From Modicisalibacter ilicicola DSM 19980 (GTDB taxonomy: Bacteria > Pseudomonadota > Gammaproteobacteria > Pseudomonadales > Halomonadaceae), in NCBI RefSeq assembly GCF_900128925.1, contig NZ_FQUJ01000003.1, forward strand, positions 1-64,000: a stretch of 64,000 nt of DNA, read 5' to 3'. Position 1 is the stretch's first letter. Every line of letters starts with the position of its first letter. Below are positions 1-10,250 of this stretch, piece after piece. The translations under genes and the position numbers were made by a program. The notes below the pieces were generated by a model, which saw only the letters and a list, made by a program, of their open reading frames with translations, was not told the DNA's origin and ran no database searches.

Positions 1-15
1 GGTCAGCTCGTTCAT
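1..15 (-). CDS. Start of a leftward gene cut by the window edge
   Basis: On the minus strand an ATG at 15 opens a frame reading Met-Asn-Glu-Leu-Thr and runs off the window. A strong ribosome binding site (AAGGAGG) sits about 6 bases upstream, at 21-29, which is why I call a start from only five codons. The product cannot be identified. Its position beside a truncated transposase makes a second insertion-sequence transposase a reasonable guess, but nothing here proves it. Confidence 0.35.
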
Positions 16-83
16 GGTGTCCTCCTTGTTATCGGGTGACACCAGTCTGACGGGCGCTATTCAGCCGTAGAAGATGGGTTTTG

Positions 84-665
84 TGGACCGCTTACGAACA
101 TGACGCGCCGGGAGATCTCCTGCATCTGGACATCAAGAAGCTCGGCCGTTTCGCGCGCCCGGGACACCGCGTGACCGGTGATCGCCAGCAGAACACCCGT
201 GGCGCTGGGTGGGAGTATGTCCACATCGCGATCGATGATCACTCTCGTGTGGCCTTCGGCACCCGCTACCCTGATGAAACCGGCTGGAGCGCGTGTTACG
301 CGCTATTGGAGGCCGTGCGGTATTACCGGGGGCTGGGGATCCGCTTCACGCGGGTGCTGACCGACAACGGCGCCTGCTACCGGGCCGGGGCATTTCACCG
401 CCTGTGCCGGCGTCTGGGGCTGAAGCGCAAGCGCACTCGCCCCTATACGCCTCGCACCAATGGCAAAGCCGAGCGGTTCATTCAAAGCGCCCTGCGCGAG
501 TGGGCCTATTCGCGGTCCTATGAGAGCTCAGAGCAGCGAGGCCAGCATCTGCCAGCTTGGTTGCACCAGTACAACTGGCATCGTCCGCATGCCAGTCTGG
601 ACTACCAACCTCCCGTCAGCCGGTTGGGGCTTTCCGTGAACAACCTGGTGGGTTTACACACCTAG
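84..665 (+). pseudogene. IS481-type transposase, N-terminally truncated
   Basis: This frame encodes the DDE (rve-type) catalytic half of an IS481-family transposase. The three acidic residues are visible in their usual contexts: Asp in HLDIKKLGRF, Asp in VLTDNGACYR and Glu in NGKAERFIQ. The C-terminal HRPHASL block is also typical. IS481 transposases are normally a little over 300 residues, with an N-terminal helix-turn-helix. Here homology starts abruptly at about nucleotide 90 (YEHDAPGD), so the DNA-binding third is missing. The sequence to the left (1-70) is unrelated and holds the ribosome binding site of another gene, which suggests a later insertion or deletion cut the element. The only start available in frame is a TTG with no good ribosome binding site. 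It is probably a dead remnant. Confidence 0.8.
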
Positions 666-795
666 AGCGACCCAATTCCAGTGTGTAGGTGGAGGTCTAC
701 CTCTACCTCTACCTCGAAACAAAAATGCAAATCAACATAACTTAATTTAACAGGCCGTCGGGTCACAAACCTTAACATTTATTTTTTATAAGACG

Positions 796-3700
796 TCAAC
801 TCCCTATAACAACTAAATTATTTCCAGTTGTCTCTTTTACGTATAAATCAATAGAGCCAAGAAGTGACAAAACGTCAGCACTAACATTCTTGGTATCCAA
901 GCCGGCCTGAACAACATAAAACTTATATTCTTTCCTAAGGCGCCCACCATGTTGTCTTAGCAACTCAAAGTCACGGAACTCTCCTTTTTCTAACCGACTA
1001 GATTTACTAGCATTAACACGTGAACGCTCCCTTTTCTTCAACTGATCTATCAGCTTATCAAATTCGCCAACCCATTTGCAGCACTTAACGATCTGCCCAC
1101 AGACTTCATAAAAATCAATAATGCGCGACCCTGGGGAAGCACCATGGGAATACTTAAGATGAAAAAACTCTATCACCAACACTTCACCTTCATCCCTAAA
1201 TGAGACTATGTCTGCTACCTCATTAGCTCCATCGTCATCAAACACAATCCAGCTTTCATGCTGTTGTACAATTTTCGAAATCACGGCATATTGAACAGTA
1301 TCTTTATTTTTTTCCTCTCCTTGGGACTCTCTCCTCACGTTGACATCCCAGGACCACTGTTTCAATAAACCAACTCTATAATGAGGGATTGTAAAATCAT
1401 CCGGACGAACAATATGCAAGTTCTCAAATAGCTTAGAACCGTCCTCAAAGAATACCGAAGGAGATTCTTCATTATTAAAAAATTCCTCCAACAGCCTTTT
1501 TCCATCTTTATTATTTAAATACAAAAAATCCCCGCCTAGCCTTTTAATTTGATACCCATTCTGAGAAATCGTATAGCTATATTTTTCTGAAAAACCACCA
1601 ACAGAAACATCAAAATTAACCTTCCCCGGCTGGAAGTCAAAAATTGAGAAACAGGCATCCTCAAGGTTATAGGACCTCCCCACCACCTCTAGACTTACTG
1701 ATGAAAATCCATACTCGAACAAATAGTCAGGCCAATCCAGGCATATTGGAACCAAGTCAGGGATATGACTGACCTCTCTTGTCCTCATAACCTTATCCAG
1801 TATCGCATTTGGGTTTATATGATCATCATTAAGCTTACTTCCTATTTCTCGACACCAATCTATCCAATCAATAACAGGCGCGCTACTCATAGACCATACT
1901 CGGCCCTTATAAGAGCAGCCTATGCTAACTTTCGACCCACTCTCAAAGCCTTTTCCAAATAAGTTTGATTTATAAGAGCTACCCTGAGCCAAGTCATTGA
2001 TTGCAGTTTCGATATCTATACCTGTATACATTACATAGCGCAAAGGGCCACGCCTACCTTTATTAAGCCCCGCGTTCTGTAAAACCAGCCTTTCGATGTT
2101 ACCAAAACTTTTGAAAACATGATCACCTTTAAGGAGGTCTGGATTCTTTGCCAGACATTTCACCAAACGAAATCTAGCTCCAGTTTTAGAAGAATCATGT
2201 ATAAATAGCAGGCCTTCCTCTTCATCATAGAAAGCTATAACAAGACGCCACTCGACTTGAGACAACTCAGACAACGGAGCCCATTTTGTAGAAACATCTA
2301 TTTTTGTCACTAGCACCAGAATATTAGGGCTTGATATCTTTATTGAAGCTACTAGCTTCTCACCTCTTTCCAAAGGCACTTTAGATGTATCAACATCAAA
2401 GCTTGCAGAATCAACCTTGTACACAATTGCACTTAGCGCAGGTTTTATATTTTCCAGCGGAATTTCATTTCCTGTTGTTATTGAGTTCTCAATAAACTCC
2501 TGAAACTCCACCTCTCTCTTAATGCTTGCCTCACTGATCCTTTGGAGAGATCTATTCCAATCAGGATCTTCTTCATACAGGCTCTTTAAAGTATCTTCGA
2601 CCCTCTGGTCACAGATATTCGCTACAAAGGTAGGGTTTCCTAAATCAGGACGATCTCGCACAAATCGCCCAGCAAACTGCAGGGTTATAGGCAGGCTTTT
2701 ATGTATATCATGCAAGGCACAAACTTTTAGCTCTGGCAAATCAAAGCCTTCCCCTAACATGTTAACACAAACAACAACACGGTGTTCTTTATCAACAACT
2801 GCTTTCAACTTTCTTCTCTGACCAGCCATACCGCTATAAATAACCACTGGATTTAAGTCACCACATTTCTCCTTGTATATCTCCCCCACGTCGTTTGCTC
2901 TTTGCTTTGTCTCACACCTTGCCATAAGGATGTGATCGTAGCCATTCGATAAATCTTCTCGCAATTGAGCTACTGCTGTTTCAGCGACTTTCTCATCGCC
3001 AACAATATCGCTAACTTCATATACAGACTTAAATGTAATATTCCTAAAATAACCACTTTTTTGCGCCAGGGAGATCGGGTAGTTGTAAATTATCTTACCC
3101 CCCACTTTCTCCCTATCTTCCCTAAATGGAGTAGCTGTAAACTGAACAACATCCTTTCCAGAAAATGCCTCTTTCACAGATCTCCAGATTTTAGCTTTAA
3201 CGTGATGGGCTTCATCTACAAACAAGTGGCTGCAAGCTTGAAAAAGCTTTTTCTTGATCTGTGGGCCTGCAAGATTCAAAGAATGCGGCGTGGTCACAAT
3301 CACATTAGCGGACAGAAGAAAACTAAGCTCTTCATCACTTTCAACCCCCCCTGAGATTAACGCAACTACTGGATTAAGAGTTTCATTATGTATCGCATTT
3401 AACTCCCTCAACTTTCCCAAGCCAATGAACTTATTAAAAGTTTGTTCGCGCAAGCTATCTGTCGGCACCACTATTAATGCTTTATCAACAGGCAGCCCAC
3501 ATATGGAAGCCAACATTGTCTCAGTTTTTCCAGTTCCTGTCGGCATCACAACAGTAACATCTTTTCTTTCATGCCCAGTCAAGTGAGACAAAATAGAATA
3601 TAGTGCTGAAACCTGAGGCTGCCGCAAACTTTTAATTTCAGAACATGGGTCAAGTGCGTTGATAGGAGTAACTTTTAGAGAAGTTCTCCAAGATTCTTTG

Positions 3701-3816
3701 ACAGCTTCTGAAACTTCCTCAAAGCTTCTCTCTAATAGATCCCCCCTACTAGATGAAAAACACAGCTTTACGCTTCCACGCTCCCTCTCTATAATCCTGT
3801 TTTCTCCACTTGACAT
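796..3816 (-). CDS. DEAD/DEAH-box helicase of unknown function
   Basis: This 1006-residue protein has a superfamily 2 helicase core: Walker A MPTGTGKT at about residues 91-98, a DEAH box (FVDEAHH) near 199-205 and an arginine-rich motif VI-like stretch (QFAGRFVRDRP) near 400. The C-terminal 550 residues have no motif I recognise; a nuclease or target-recognition role is only a guess. The gene is strikingly AT-rich beside its neighbours, with many AAA and TTT codons, pointing to separate acquisition. It begins 52 bases after the res stop on the same strand, so it may be the last gene of the restriction operon. The start codon has a weak leader. It may act with Mod and Res in phage defence or be an independent helicase-type system. 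Confidence 0.75.
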   Translation of the reverse strand: MSSGENRIIERERGSVKLCFSSSRGDLLERSFEEVSEAVKESWRTSLKVTPINALDPCSEIKSLRQPQVSALYSILSHLTGHERKDVTVVMPTGTGKTETMLASICGLPVDKALIVVPTDSLREQTFNKFIGLGKLRELNAIHNETLNPVVALISGGVESDEELSFLLSANVIVTTPHSLNLAGPQIKKKLFQACSHLFVDEAHHVKAKIWRSVKEAFSGKDVVQFTATPFREDREKVGGKIIYNYPISLAQKSGYFRNITFKSVYEVSDIVGDEKVAETAVAQLREDLSNGYDHILMARCETKQRANDVGEIYKEKCGDLNPVVIYSGMAGQRRKLKAVVDKEHRVVVCVNMLGEGFDLPELKVCALHDIHKSLPITLQFAGRFVRDRPDLGNPTFVANICDQRVEDTLKSLYEEDPDWNRSLQRISEASIKREVEFQEFIENSITTGNEIPLENIKPALSAIVYKVDSASFDVDTSKVPLERGEKLVASIKISSPNILVLVTKIDVSTKWAPLSELSQVEWRLVIAFYDEEEGLLFIHDSSKTGARFRLVKCLAKNPDLLKGDHVFKSFGNIERLVLQNAGLNKGRRGPLRYVMYTGIDIETAINDLAQGSSYKSNLFGKGFESGSKVSIGCSYKGRVWSMSSAPVIDWIDWCREIGSKLNDDHINPNAILDKVMRTREVSHIPDLVPICLDWPDYLFEYGFSSVSLEVVGRSYNLEDACFSIFDFQPGKVNFDVSVGGFSEKYSYTISQNGYQIKRLGGDFLYLNNKDGKRLLEEFFNNEESPSVFFEDGSKLFENLHIVRPDDFTIPHYRVGLLKQWSWDVNVRRESQGEEKNKDTVQYAVISKIVQQHESWIVFDDDGANEVADIVSFRDEGEVLVIEFFHLKYSHGASPGSRIIDFYEVCGQIVKCCKWVGEFDKLIDQLKKRERSRVNASKSSRLEKGEFRDFELLRQHGGRLRKEYKFYVVQAGLDTKNVSADVLSLLGSIDLYVKETTGNNLVVIGS

Positions 3817-3868
3817 ATCCCTGCCTCATAGTTGTAGTTTGCAAATTATTTAATAACTTTATTTTTTG

Positions 3869-6800
3869 TCAGCGAACTAAATCTATCAGCTTGTCATAGG
3901 AATCTACGACATCATACTTCACCTTCGCTGTCGCGATGGTGTCGAAAAATTCATTGGCACACTTGATCTTGGCCTGCTCGATCTCACGCAGTTCCAGTGA
4001 TGACATGCTGCCCTTAGTCTCGGCCACGAAGTAGACGTGCTTGACGTCGTTCTCGTTGAAGGCGATGGCCCAGTCGGGGCTGTAGTTGCCCACCGGCGTC
4101 GGGATGAAGAAGCTTTTCGGCAGCTTAGCGTAGACCACCACCTCCTTGCCGGTGTCGAGCTCTTTGACAAAGTCCCGCTCAATCTTGGAATCGGTCACCA
4201 CGTAGTCGTAGACGTGGCGGTTGGCCTTGTAGGCGTGATCCAGCTGGTTCTCCGGCTTCTCGATGGTGAAGATTTCCCGGCTGTGCTGCCCGTTGATGGG
4301 ATCGTAGCTGATATGCTCGACCACCATGCTGGCTTTCTGCTCGTTGATCAGCTTCGCGGCCTGGGCCATGAAGTCCTCAGGGTTCATCTGGTACTGCTTG
4401 AAGGTCTTCGGCTGGGTCTTGGAGAGAATCGCCGCGACGGTGCGCCGTGTCAGTTGCGTGGCCTCGGCCAGGCGGCCGATCAGGTCGTACTGAACCGCCG
4501 AGTGAAGCGAGCCATCATGCTTAACCCGCTCGCTCTCGTTGACGGTGAAGGCCTGCCCGCTGGTCATGTCCTGGTAGCTGGCTTCCGCCTTCTGGGTGCC
4601 GCGCTCCACCTGATACTCCAGGCGCTTCACGTTGAGCTTCAGGTCCAGGTAGCCCACGCATTTCTCGATCAGCTCGTTGGAGTCGAAGCTGACGGAGTAG
4701 GCCGCCTTGCGGTTGATACGCTCCCAGAGCTCCTGAAATTCCTTCTTGTGGAAGTTGTCGTTGAGTGGGTTCAGCTTGGCCTTGCGGCCGTCCTCGATAT
4801 GCGGCAGCTGGGCGTTGCTGAAGACGCTGTCAATAAGCTGGAAGACCTGCTGTGCATGGGGCTGCAGCGACTCCGGCAGCTCGGCCAAGGTGCCGTCTTC
4901 CTTGGCCTGGTGGTACGCCTCGGTAATATGATCGGCGCTATCCGTGTAGTCGTGCTTGAGCAGATAGCGGTAGATCTCCTTGGCCATGGCGGGCGTGACC
5001 TCTACCTCGCCCTCATCCGACACGAGTAGCTTGCCGGTAAAGTAGGCCTCATCGGCGACCCGCGGGCGCTCGGAGAGGTCGTTGCTGATATCGCGCTGCA
5101 ACGCGTCGACAAAGTTCTTGTAGCTCTCGCTGGCGACCACTGTCAGCTCGTTGATGTCGTGCACCGTCAGCGGGTCGTCCATGCGGTCCCCCAGCTGGTT
5201 GACCGCCAGACGCAGGCCGCGCCCCACCTCTTGGCGCCGAGAGATGGTGTTATCGCTATGCTTAAGCGTGCAGATGACGAAGACGTTGGGGTTGTCCCAG
5301 CCCTCCCGTAGTGCGGAGTGGGAGAAGATGAACCGGGTGGGCTCCTCGAAGGAGAGCAGACGCTCCTTGTCCTTGAGGATCAGGTCGTAGGCATCGACAT
5401 CGTCCGTCTCGGTGGAGCGCGCCTTGGTCTTGGGGTCGACGAGGCGCTTGGACTTCTTGTCGATGGAGAAATAGCCGTTGTGGGTGTTTGATGCGCTGAT
5501 GCCCTTCAGGTATCGGTTGTACGCACTATCCTCCAGGGTCAGTACCTGGTTGAGCTGACGATCATATTCCTCCTCGAACATTTCGGCGTATTCGCCCAGC
5601 GCTTCGCCGCTCGCATCGTACTGGCGGTACTTGGCCACCTCATCGATGAAGAACAGCGTGAGCACCTTGACCCCTTGGGAGAAAAGCAGCTGCTCCTTCT
5701 TGAAATGCGCCTTGACCGCCTCGCGGATCTGAATCTGGCGTAGCGCCTTTTCGGTGACATCGACGGTCACCTCCCCGGCGGTGAGCTCGACGCCGTTGGT
5801 GAAGCTTAGCTGGTCCACCCGGGCGTCAATGTCCGAAACGACGAACCCCTTGTACTGATCCAGCCCGCCTGACATCTCATGAAGGTTGTCGCCCTTGCCC
5901 AGCTTGCGGCGCTTGCGCTTCGGGCCACTGGCCGTCTTTTGTTCATATTCGACCCAGGCTATGGGTGGCTTGTTCTTGGCCGTCTCGATGTTTTCCAGGT
6001 AAAGATAGGCATCGGTACCGGTGAGACCCTTGGTGGTGACACCACGTACCGAGATCTTCTTCACCAGCTTCTGGTTGTAGGCGTCCAGAGCGTCCAGGCG
6101 GTGGATCTTGTTGTAGGTTGTCTTGTGGGTGGCCGAGTAGCGCACGATGAACAGAGGATTGAACTCGCTCAGAGAACTGAGCGTCTTGCCTCCTTCCATC
6201 TTCTGCGGCTCATCGAGGAACAGGATCGGCCGGTTGGCCTTGATGACATCGATGGGACGCCGCGACTGGAAGTCGTCCAGTTCGTCGTAGATGCGACGGT
6301 TGTCGGCGCCACGGGAGTTGAAGGCCTGCACGTTGATGACCATCACGCTGATGCCGGCATCCGAGGAGAAGCTCTCCAGGTTGTGCAACTGCTTCGAGCC
6401 GTAGATGAAGAAGCGCGCCTTCTCCCCGTAGCTCTCCAGGAAGTGGTCGGCGGTGATCTGCAGCGACTTGTAGACCCCCTCGCGGATGGCGATGCTGGGC
6501 ACCACCACGATGAACTTGCTCCAGCCGTAGCGCTGCTTCAGCTCGAACATGCTCTTCAGATAGACGTAGGTCTTGCCAGTGCCGGTCTCCATCTCCACGT
6601 CTAGATTGATGGGGCAGCCGGTCTTGTCATCCTTCTTTAGGCCATCGGAGAGCGGCAGGTTCTGGCGGCGCTGCACCGCCTTGATATTGCTTAGAAGCTC
6701 GACCTCGGAAAGTTCCAGCGCAGCGTTCTTGAAGCCGGCGTCGTCGAGGTCTGGCGAGGCATACATATCTCGCTGCATCGGTTGCGCCAGATAAGCGGTC

Positions 6801-6916
6801 TCACCCGGGTCGATGCGGTAGCGGATGCCGCTACTGAAGGGCTGGCCAGCAAAGCAGTCCACCAGCGCCTCGACGGCCCGCGTCTGGTATTCCTGAGTCT
6901 TGAACTTGAGCTTCAT
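3869..6916 (-). CDS. res: Type III restriction enzyme, Res subunit
   Basis: This is the 1015-residue restriction subunit of a type III restriction-modification system, an ATP-dependent translocase and endonuclease that acts in complex with Mod. The N-terminal half has helicase Walker A METGTGKT (residues 109-116) and a DEPQ box (LFLDEPQK, near 234), the form of motif II usual in type III Res proteins. Near the C-terminus, PDWAIAF followed by VAETKG (about residues 946-966) gives a PD-(D/E)xK nuclease signature, so both activities look intact. Length fits the family (about 900-1050). The start ATG overlaps the rhuM stop by four bases, implying translational coupling. Modification by Mod of the same recognition site would protect the host. 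Confidence 0.93.
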   Translation of the reverse strand: MKLKFKTQEYQTRAVEALVDCFAGQPFSSGIRYRIDPGETAYLAQPMQRDMYASPDLDDAGFKNAALELSEVELLSNIKAVQRRQNLPLSDGLKKDDKTGCPINLDVEMETGTGKTYVYLKSMFELKQRYGWSKFIVVVPSIAIREGVYKSLQITADHFLESYGEKARFFIYGSKQLHNLESFSSDAGISVMVINVQAFNSRGADNRRIYDELDDFQSRRPIDVIKANRPILFLDEPQKMEGGKTLSSLSEFNPLFIVRYSATHKTTYNKIHRLDALDAYNQKLVKKISVRGVTTKGLTGTDAYLYLENIETAKNKPPIAWVEYEQKTASGPKRKRRKLGKGDNLHEMSGGLDQYKGFVVSDIDARVDQLSFTNGVELTAGEVTVDVTEKALRQIQIREAVKAHFKKEQLLFSQGVKVLTLFFIDEVAKYRQYDASGEALGEYAEMFEEEYDRQLNQVLTLEDSAYNRYLKGISASNTHNGYFSIDKKSKRLVDPKTKARSTETDDVDAYDLILKDKERLLSFEEPTRFIFSHSALREGWDNPNVFVICTLKHSDNTISRRQEVGRGLRLAVNQLGDRMDDPLTVHDINELTVVASESYKNFVDALQRDISNDLSERPRVADEAYFTGKLLVSDEGEVEVTPAMAKEIYRYLLKHDYTDSADHITEAYHQAKEDGTLAELPESLQPHAQQVFQLIDSVFSNAQLPHIEDGRKAKLNPLNDNFHKKEFQELWERINRKAAYSVSFDSNELIEKCVGYLDLKLNVKRLEYQVERGTQKAEASYQDMTSGQAFTVNESERVKHDGSLHSAVQYDLIGRLAEATQLTRRTVAAILSKTQPKTFKQYQMNPEDFMAQAAKLINEQKASMVVEHISYDPINGQHSREIFTIEKPENQLDHAYKANRHVYDYVVTDSKIERDFVKELDTGKEVVVYAKLPKSFFIPTPVGNYSPDWAIAFNENDVKHVYFVAETKGSMSSLELREIEQAKIKCANEFFDTIATAKVKYDVVDSYDKLIDLVR

Positions 6917-7974
6917 GGCGTTTCGCTCTCCCCGCCTTGTTCCGTATCACCGTCCTTGAGAATGCGGTCAAAATCACTCTCGAACAGGCGATCCTGGACA
7001 ATACGAAACTTCTCGAACTCGCTTTCCGCGAACGCCTTGGCCAACTTGGCGGTTACCTTCCCGCTATCCTGTAGCACCTCGCGATCATCGAATTCCAGGA
7101 ACATATCCAGCCGCTTGGCCCAATCCTCCATGGTCATGGGGATATTGCGGCGAGCGCGCTCCTCGGCAAGATCCAGGTAGGCGTTGACGATTCGCCCCAG
7201 CGACTCCAGTTCCTGCTGGGTCAGGTAGTTCTTGGCAATAGCCACATCCGTCTTGACCACCTTGCCATCCGGAGCGTTATCCCATGAGGTGAGGCCCATG
7301 TGCGGCTTGCGACTATCCGCCCTGGCCTTGATCAGCTCGGCAGCGGTATGGCCGTGGATGGCGAAGTGGAGCTTGTTCTGCACCTTGGCGAAGAACTCCT
7401 TGGTGGTAGGCGCTGCGGGATTGTAATCCACGCTGGTCGCATAGATATCGGTGATCTTTTGATAGAAACGGCGTTCGCTGAGCCGGATCTCGCGAATCTC
7501 GGCCAGCAAGTGCTCGAAGTAGTCTTCCCCCAGAAAACTGCCGTTCTCCATCCGTTTCTTGTCGATGACATAGCCCTTGATGGCGAATTGCTTGAGTACC
7601 TGAGTCGCCCACTGCCGGAACTGGGTCGCACGGATCGAGTTGACCCGGTAGCCTACCGAAATAATGGCATCCAGGTTGTAGTGTTCCACCGAGCGGGAGA
7701 CTTCTCGCTGCCCCTCCTGTTGAACCGTTCGGAATTTCCTAACAGTTGCCTCACGGTCCAGCTCGCCCTCGACGTAAACATTCTTGAGGTGCTCATTGAT
7801 GGTGGGCTTGGTGACACCGAACAGCTCGGCGATGAGCTTCTGCGAGAGCCAGATGGTGCCATCTTCGTAGCGAGCTTCGATGCTCTGCTCACCATTTTGC
7901 CCGGTGAAAATCAGAAACTCCGCCGTGCTGTTGCGAATCAGTTGGCTGCCCTGGCTATTTTTGCCCTTGGTCAT
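6913..7974 (-). CDS. RhuM-family protein inside the restriction locus
   Basis: This 353-residue protein matches the RhuM (virulence protein) family. Recognisable blocks are [19 protein letters not shown] near residues 36-54, then a helix-turn-helix-like TKPTINEHL, the family signature [15 protein letters not shown] near 102-116, and FRQWATQVL shortly after. RhuM was named from a Salmonella pathogenicity island, but the biochemical role of the family is unknown; the N-terminal part looks DNA-binding. The gene overlaps mod by four bases upstream and res by four bases downstream, so it is translated as part of the modification-restriction unit. That placement suggests regulation or an accessory role in defence, not virulence. 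The function is inferred only from context. Confidence 0.85.
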   Translation of the reverse strand: MTKGKNSQGSQLIRNSTAEFLIFTGQNGEQSIEARYEDGTIWLSQKLIAELFGVTKPTINEHLKNVYVEGELDREATVRKFRTVQQEGQREVSRSVEHYNLDAIISVGYRVNSIRATQFRQWATQVLKQFAIKGYVIDKKRMENGSFLGEDYFEHLLAEIREIRLSERRFYQKITDIYATSVDYNPAAPTTKEFFAKVQNKLHFAIHGHTAAELIKARADSRKPHMGLTSWDNAPDGKVVKTDVAIAKNYLTQQELESLGRIVNAYLDLAEERARRNIPMTMEDWAKRLDMFLEFDDREVLQDSGKVTAKLAKAFAESEFEKFRIVQDRLFESDFDRILKDGDTEQGGESETP

Positions 7975-9875
7975 ATCACCTTCACCTCTGTATTGGGCGA
8001 CTTCTGGGCGAAGATCTGCTCGACGTTGATCTTGACGCTGTCACTGGCAAAGCCGGCATCGCGGAACACCACGCGCAGCGGCTCGTACTCGGCGAGCTGC
8101 TTGACGAAGGCCTCGTCGATATCCAGGTCGAAACAGGCGGCCAGGGCCATATGCTTTTCGTCCCCATCGACGAAGAAGATGGTTTTTCCAGCAACCTCCT
8201 GGCGAGAAATGGGAAGAGAAAGATCCACTCCCCAATCAACCAATACTTGAAACAGAAGATCCTCAGGAGTGCGGCCTTCTTTGACGTTCTCCGCAGAGTC
8301 GAGCAGCCCCTGCTGCGACAGGCTGTCTGGCCGGTAGTAAGTATCCTTCATATTGGTAGTGCTTACCTTGAGAACGCGAAAGCCAACATCTTTTTTCCAC
8401 CCAATGTGGCATTCGCCTCCGAGGATTTTCTTCCCGGCAATTCTGATGCGCTCTTTGGCAAGGTCGGCAATCGTCTTGAACCCCTGGCTATATGCAGCAG
8501 ATGTTTTTTCGATTTCTTCAGGCAGCTGCACCAGAATGAACCTGCGATTTCCACCGTCTTTAGCGTTGCATGTAAAAACCGCATGAGCTGTTGTCGCAGA
8601 CCCAGCAAAAAAATCCATTACCAGCGCATCTTCCGGCGCTCCCTGTTCGATAATAGCCTGGATCAACTCCACCGGCTTGGGAAACGAAAACAGCTTTTCG
8701 CCAAAAAGATTTTTCATCTCTCTAGTGGCAAAGCTATTCATTGGCGAAACTATTGTACTTTGACCCGCAGAGGAGCCAGGCCTCTCTATCCATGATGAAA
8801 CCGGAATGGTTGGCTTCATGGCTTCCGAGGCAAACCGTTTCAACATTGGCGTTCCCTCTGAAGATTTTGGAAAAATCACTCTCCCTTCTGATATTTTTTT
8901 GGCCATAGTCTGGCGACTATAGGGCCAGTATCGCCCCTTCGGCGGCCAGAACTCGTTTCCGGTGTCAGGATCACGAATGGAATAGTACGTGTCTCCCCCC
9001 GGCTTTCCCGCGCTGAGATTATCAGATATCCAGGCGCCTCTTGGGTCACTGTCTGGATTGCAGTACTTCTCGAAGGTGCGCTCCACACCTTTTAGGGAAG
9101 CGACAGCTTTCGTGTAAACCAGAACGTATTCATGGTCTTCACTAAGATTTGCAACGGCATCCATGGCACCGCTGCGACGCTTCCAGACAAAGCATCCGAG
9201 GAAATTCGATCCACCAAAGACCTCTTCACAAAGTTTTTGGAGGTTGGCCTTTTCATTATCGTCTATCGATATAAAAATGATGCCACTTTCTCTCAGTAAC
9301 TGCCTGGCAACACGCAACCGCGAGTACATCATGGTCAGCCAATCGGAATGAAATCGCCCATTGCTATTCAGGTTCGTTACAAGTCTGTTGCCTTCCGCAT
9401 CTTTTTGATTTGTAACACTTAACTGCGAAGACGCATCTGATGAAAAATCGTCCTCATAGATCAAGTCCGTCCCCGTATTATAGGGTGGGTCGATGTAGAT
9501 GACGTCCACTTTCCCCAGGTACCCCTCTCGAACGAGCTTCATCGCTTCGAGATTATCACCTTCAATAAAGAGATTTTGGGTTTCAGAAAATGACACACTC
9601 TCCTGAGTACATGGGCGAAGGGTTTTCTGAATAGCTGAATTGGACTCAACTAATGCGGAACGTTTTCCAGGCCAATCGAGATGATAGCGCTCCTGCGCAT
9701 CGTCGATCATAACCCCATGGAGCGCTTGCCTTAATAGAGAGAGGTCGATACCGCGTTTCAGTGCTCCCGTCTCGTCTCTGATCTCTGTAAGTGCTTCTGG
9801 CAAAAATTTAGCAATAGCGTCCACAAGTTCAAGAGAAACATCTTTCGTTGACATATCCAGCTTTTCGATTGCCAT
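7971..9875 (-). CDS. mod: Type III DNA methyltransferase, Mod subunit
   Basis: The 634-residue product is the modification and specificity subunit of a type III system, probably methylating adenine N6 in a short asymmetric site. The catalytic DPPYNTG (motif IV) at about residues 129-135 precedes the S-adenosylmethionine-binding motif DFFAGSATTAH (around 420), the order of beta-class methyltransferases. The stretch between them would carry target recognition. I chose the ATG at 9875 over a GTG two codons upstream (9881); GGGTG lies just before it. The last four bases overlap rhuM. Base composition is uneven: the central specificity region (8350-9600) is clearly more AT-rich than the ends, as expected when the recognition domain has been exchanged. 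Confidence 0.93.
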   Translation of the reverse strand: MAIEKLDMSTKDVSLELVDAIAKFLPEALTEIRDETGALKRGIDLSLLRQALHGVMIDDAQERYHLDWPGKRSALVESNSAIQKTLRPCTQESVSFSETQNLFIEGDNLEAMKLVREGYLGKVDVIYIDPPYNTGTDLIYEDDFSSDASSQLSVTNQKDAEGNRLVTNLNSNGRFHSDWLTMMYSRLRVARQLLRESGIIFISIDDNEKANLQKLCEEVFGGSNFLGCFVWKRRSGAMDAVANLSEDHEYVLVYTKAVASLKGVERTFEKYCNPDSDPRGAWISDNLSAGKPGGDTYYSIRDPDTGNEFWPPKGRYWPYSRQTMAKKISEGRVIFPKSSEGTPMLKRFASEAMKPTIPVSSWIERPGSSAGQSTIVSPMNSFATREMKNLFGEKLFSFPKPVELIQAIIEQGAPEDALVMDFFAGSATTAHAVFTCNAKDGGNRRFILVQLPEEIEKTSAAYSQGFKTIADLAKERIRIAGKKILGGECHIGWKKDVGFRVLKVSTTNMKDTYYRPDSLSQQGLLDSAENVKEGRTPEDLLFQVLVDWGVDLSLPISRQEVAGKTIFFVDGDEKHMALAACFDLDIDEAFVKQLAEYEPLRVVFRDAGFASDSVKINVEQIFAQKSPNTEVKVI

Positions 9876-9917
9876 CTTCACCCACAGCCTATTTTAGTAG
9901 TGAAAAAATAATCGGTT

Positions 9918-10250
9918 TCAATTTTCACCTAACCGATAACCGGCGCGAATCAATGACCAGAAAAAATCGCGATCATTGATTCTGTAAGACCAACGAGATC
10001 GATAAGGACGCTCTCCTTGCTCGACATGCACGTCAGCCGAGGCTAGGTCATCCAAAAGCTCCGCCTCGCCATTAAAGTACACACGCACTTCACGTCCCCA
10101 CTTGTTACGCTGGTGCTGATAACCACTGCCTAGCACCGGCCTTTGACCTGTAATATCAAGATATTCACTCTCAAAAGTGTCGGCAGTATCCGGATTCACC
10201 TCTACCTCAAGAAAGACATCACTTGCTTGATTAAAAAAGCTAACATTCAT
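9918..10250 (-). CDS. Small protein of unknown function in the defence operon
   Basis: A 110-residue soluble protein with no signal peptide, membrane segment or motif I recognise. It is rich in aromatic and charged residues, with a WGREVRVYFNGEAELLDD stretch in the middle and a C-terminal FFWSLIRAGYRLG. It starts within the stop of the DUF4391 gene (ATGA-type four-base overlap) and ends 42 bases before mod, so it is cotranscribed with the restriction genes. The overlap argues that it is a real gene. A structural or regulatory subunit of the locus is possible, but this is context only. Confidence 0.7.
   Translation of the reverse strand: MNVSFFNQASDVFLEVEVNPDTADTFESEYLDITGQRPVLGSGYQHQRNKWGREVRVYFNGEAELLDDLASADVHVEQGERPYRSRWSYRINDRDFFWSLIRAGYRLGEN

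Noticed and set aside
1-800. Second attachment site at the left end of the element
   Set aside because: I looked for the tRNA 3' sequence (TGGGCCC with CAGCAGGACTCGAAC) near the insertion-sequence remnant and did not find it.
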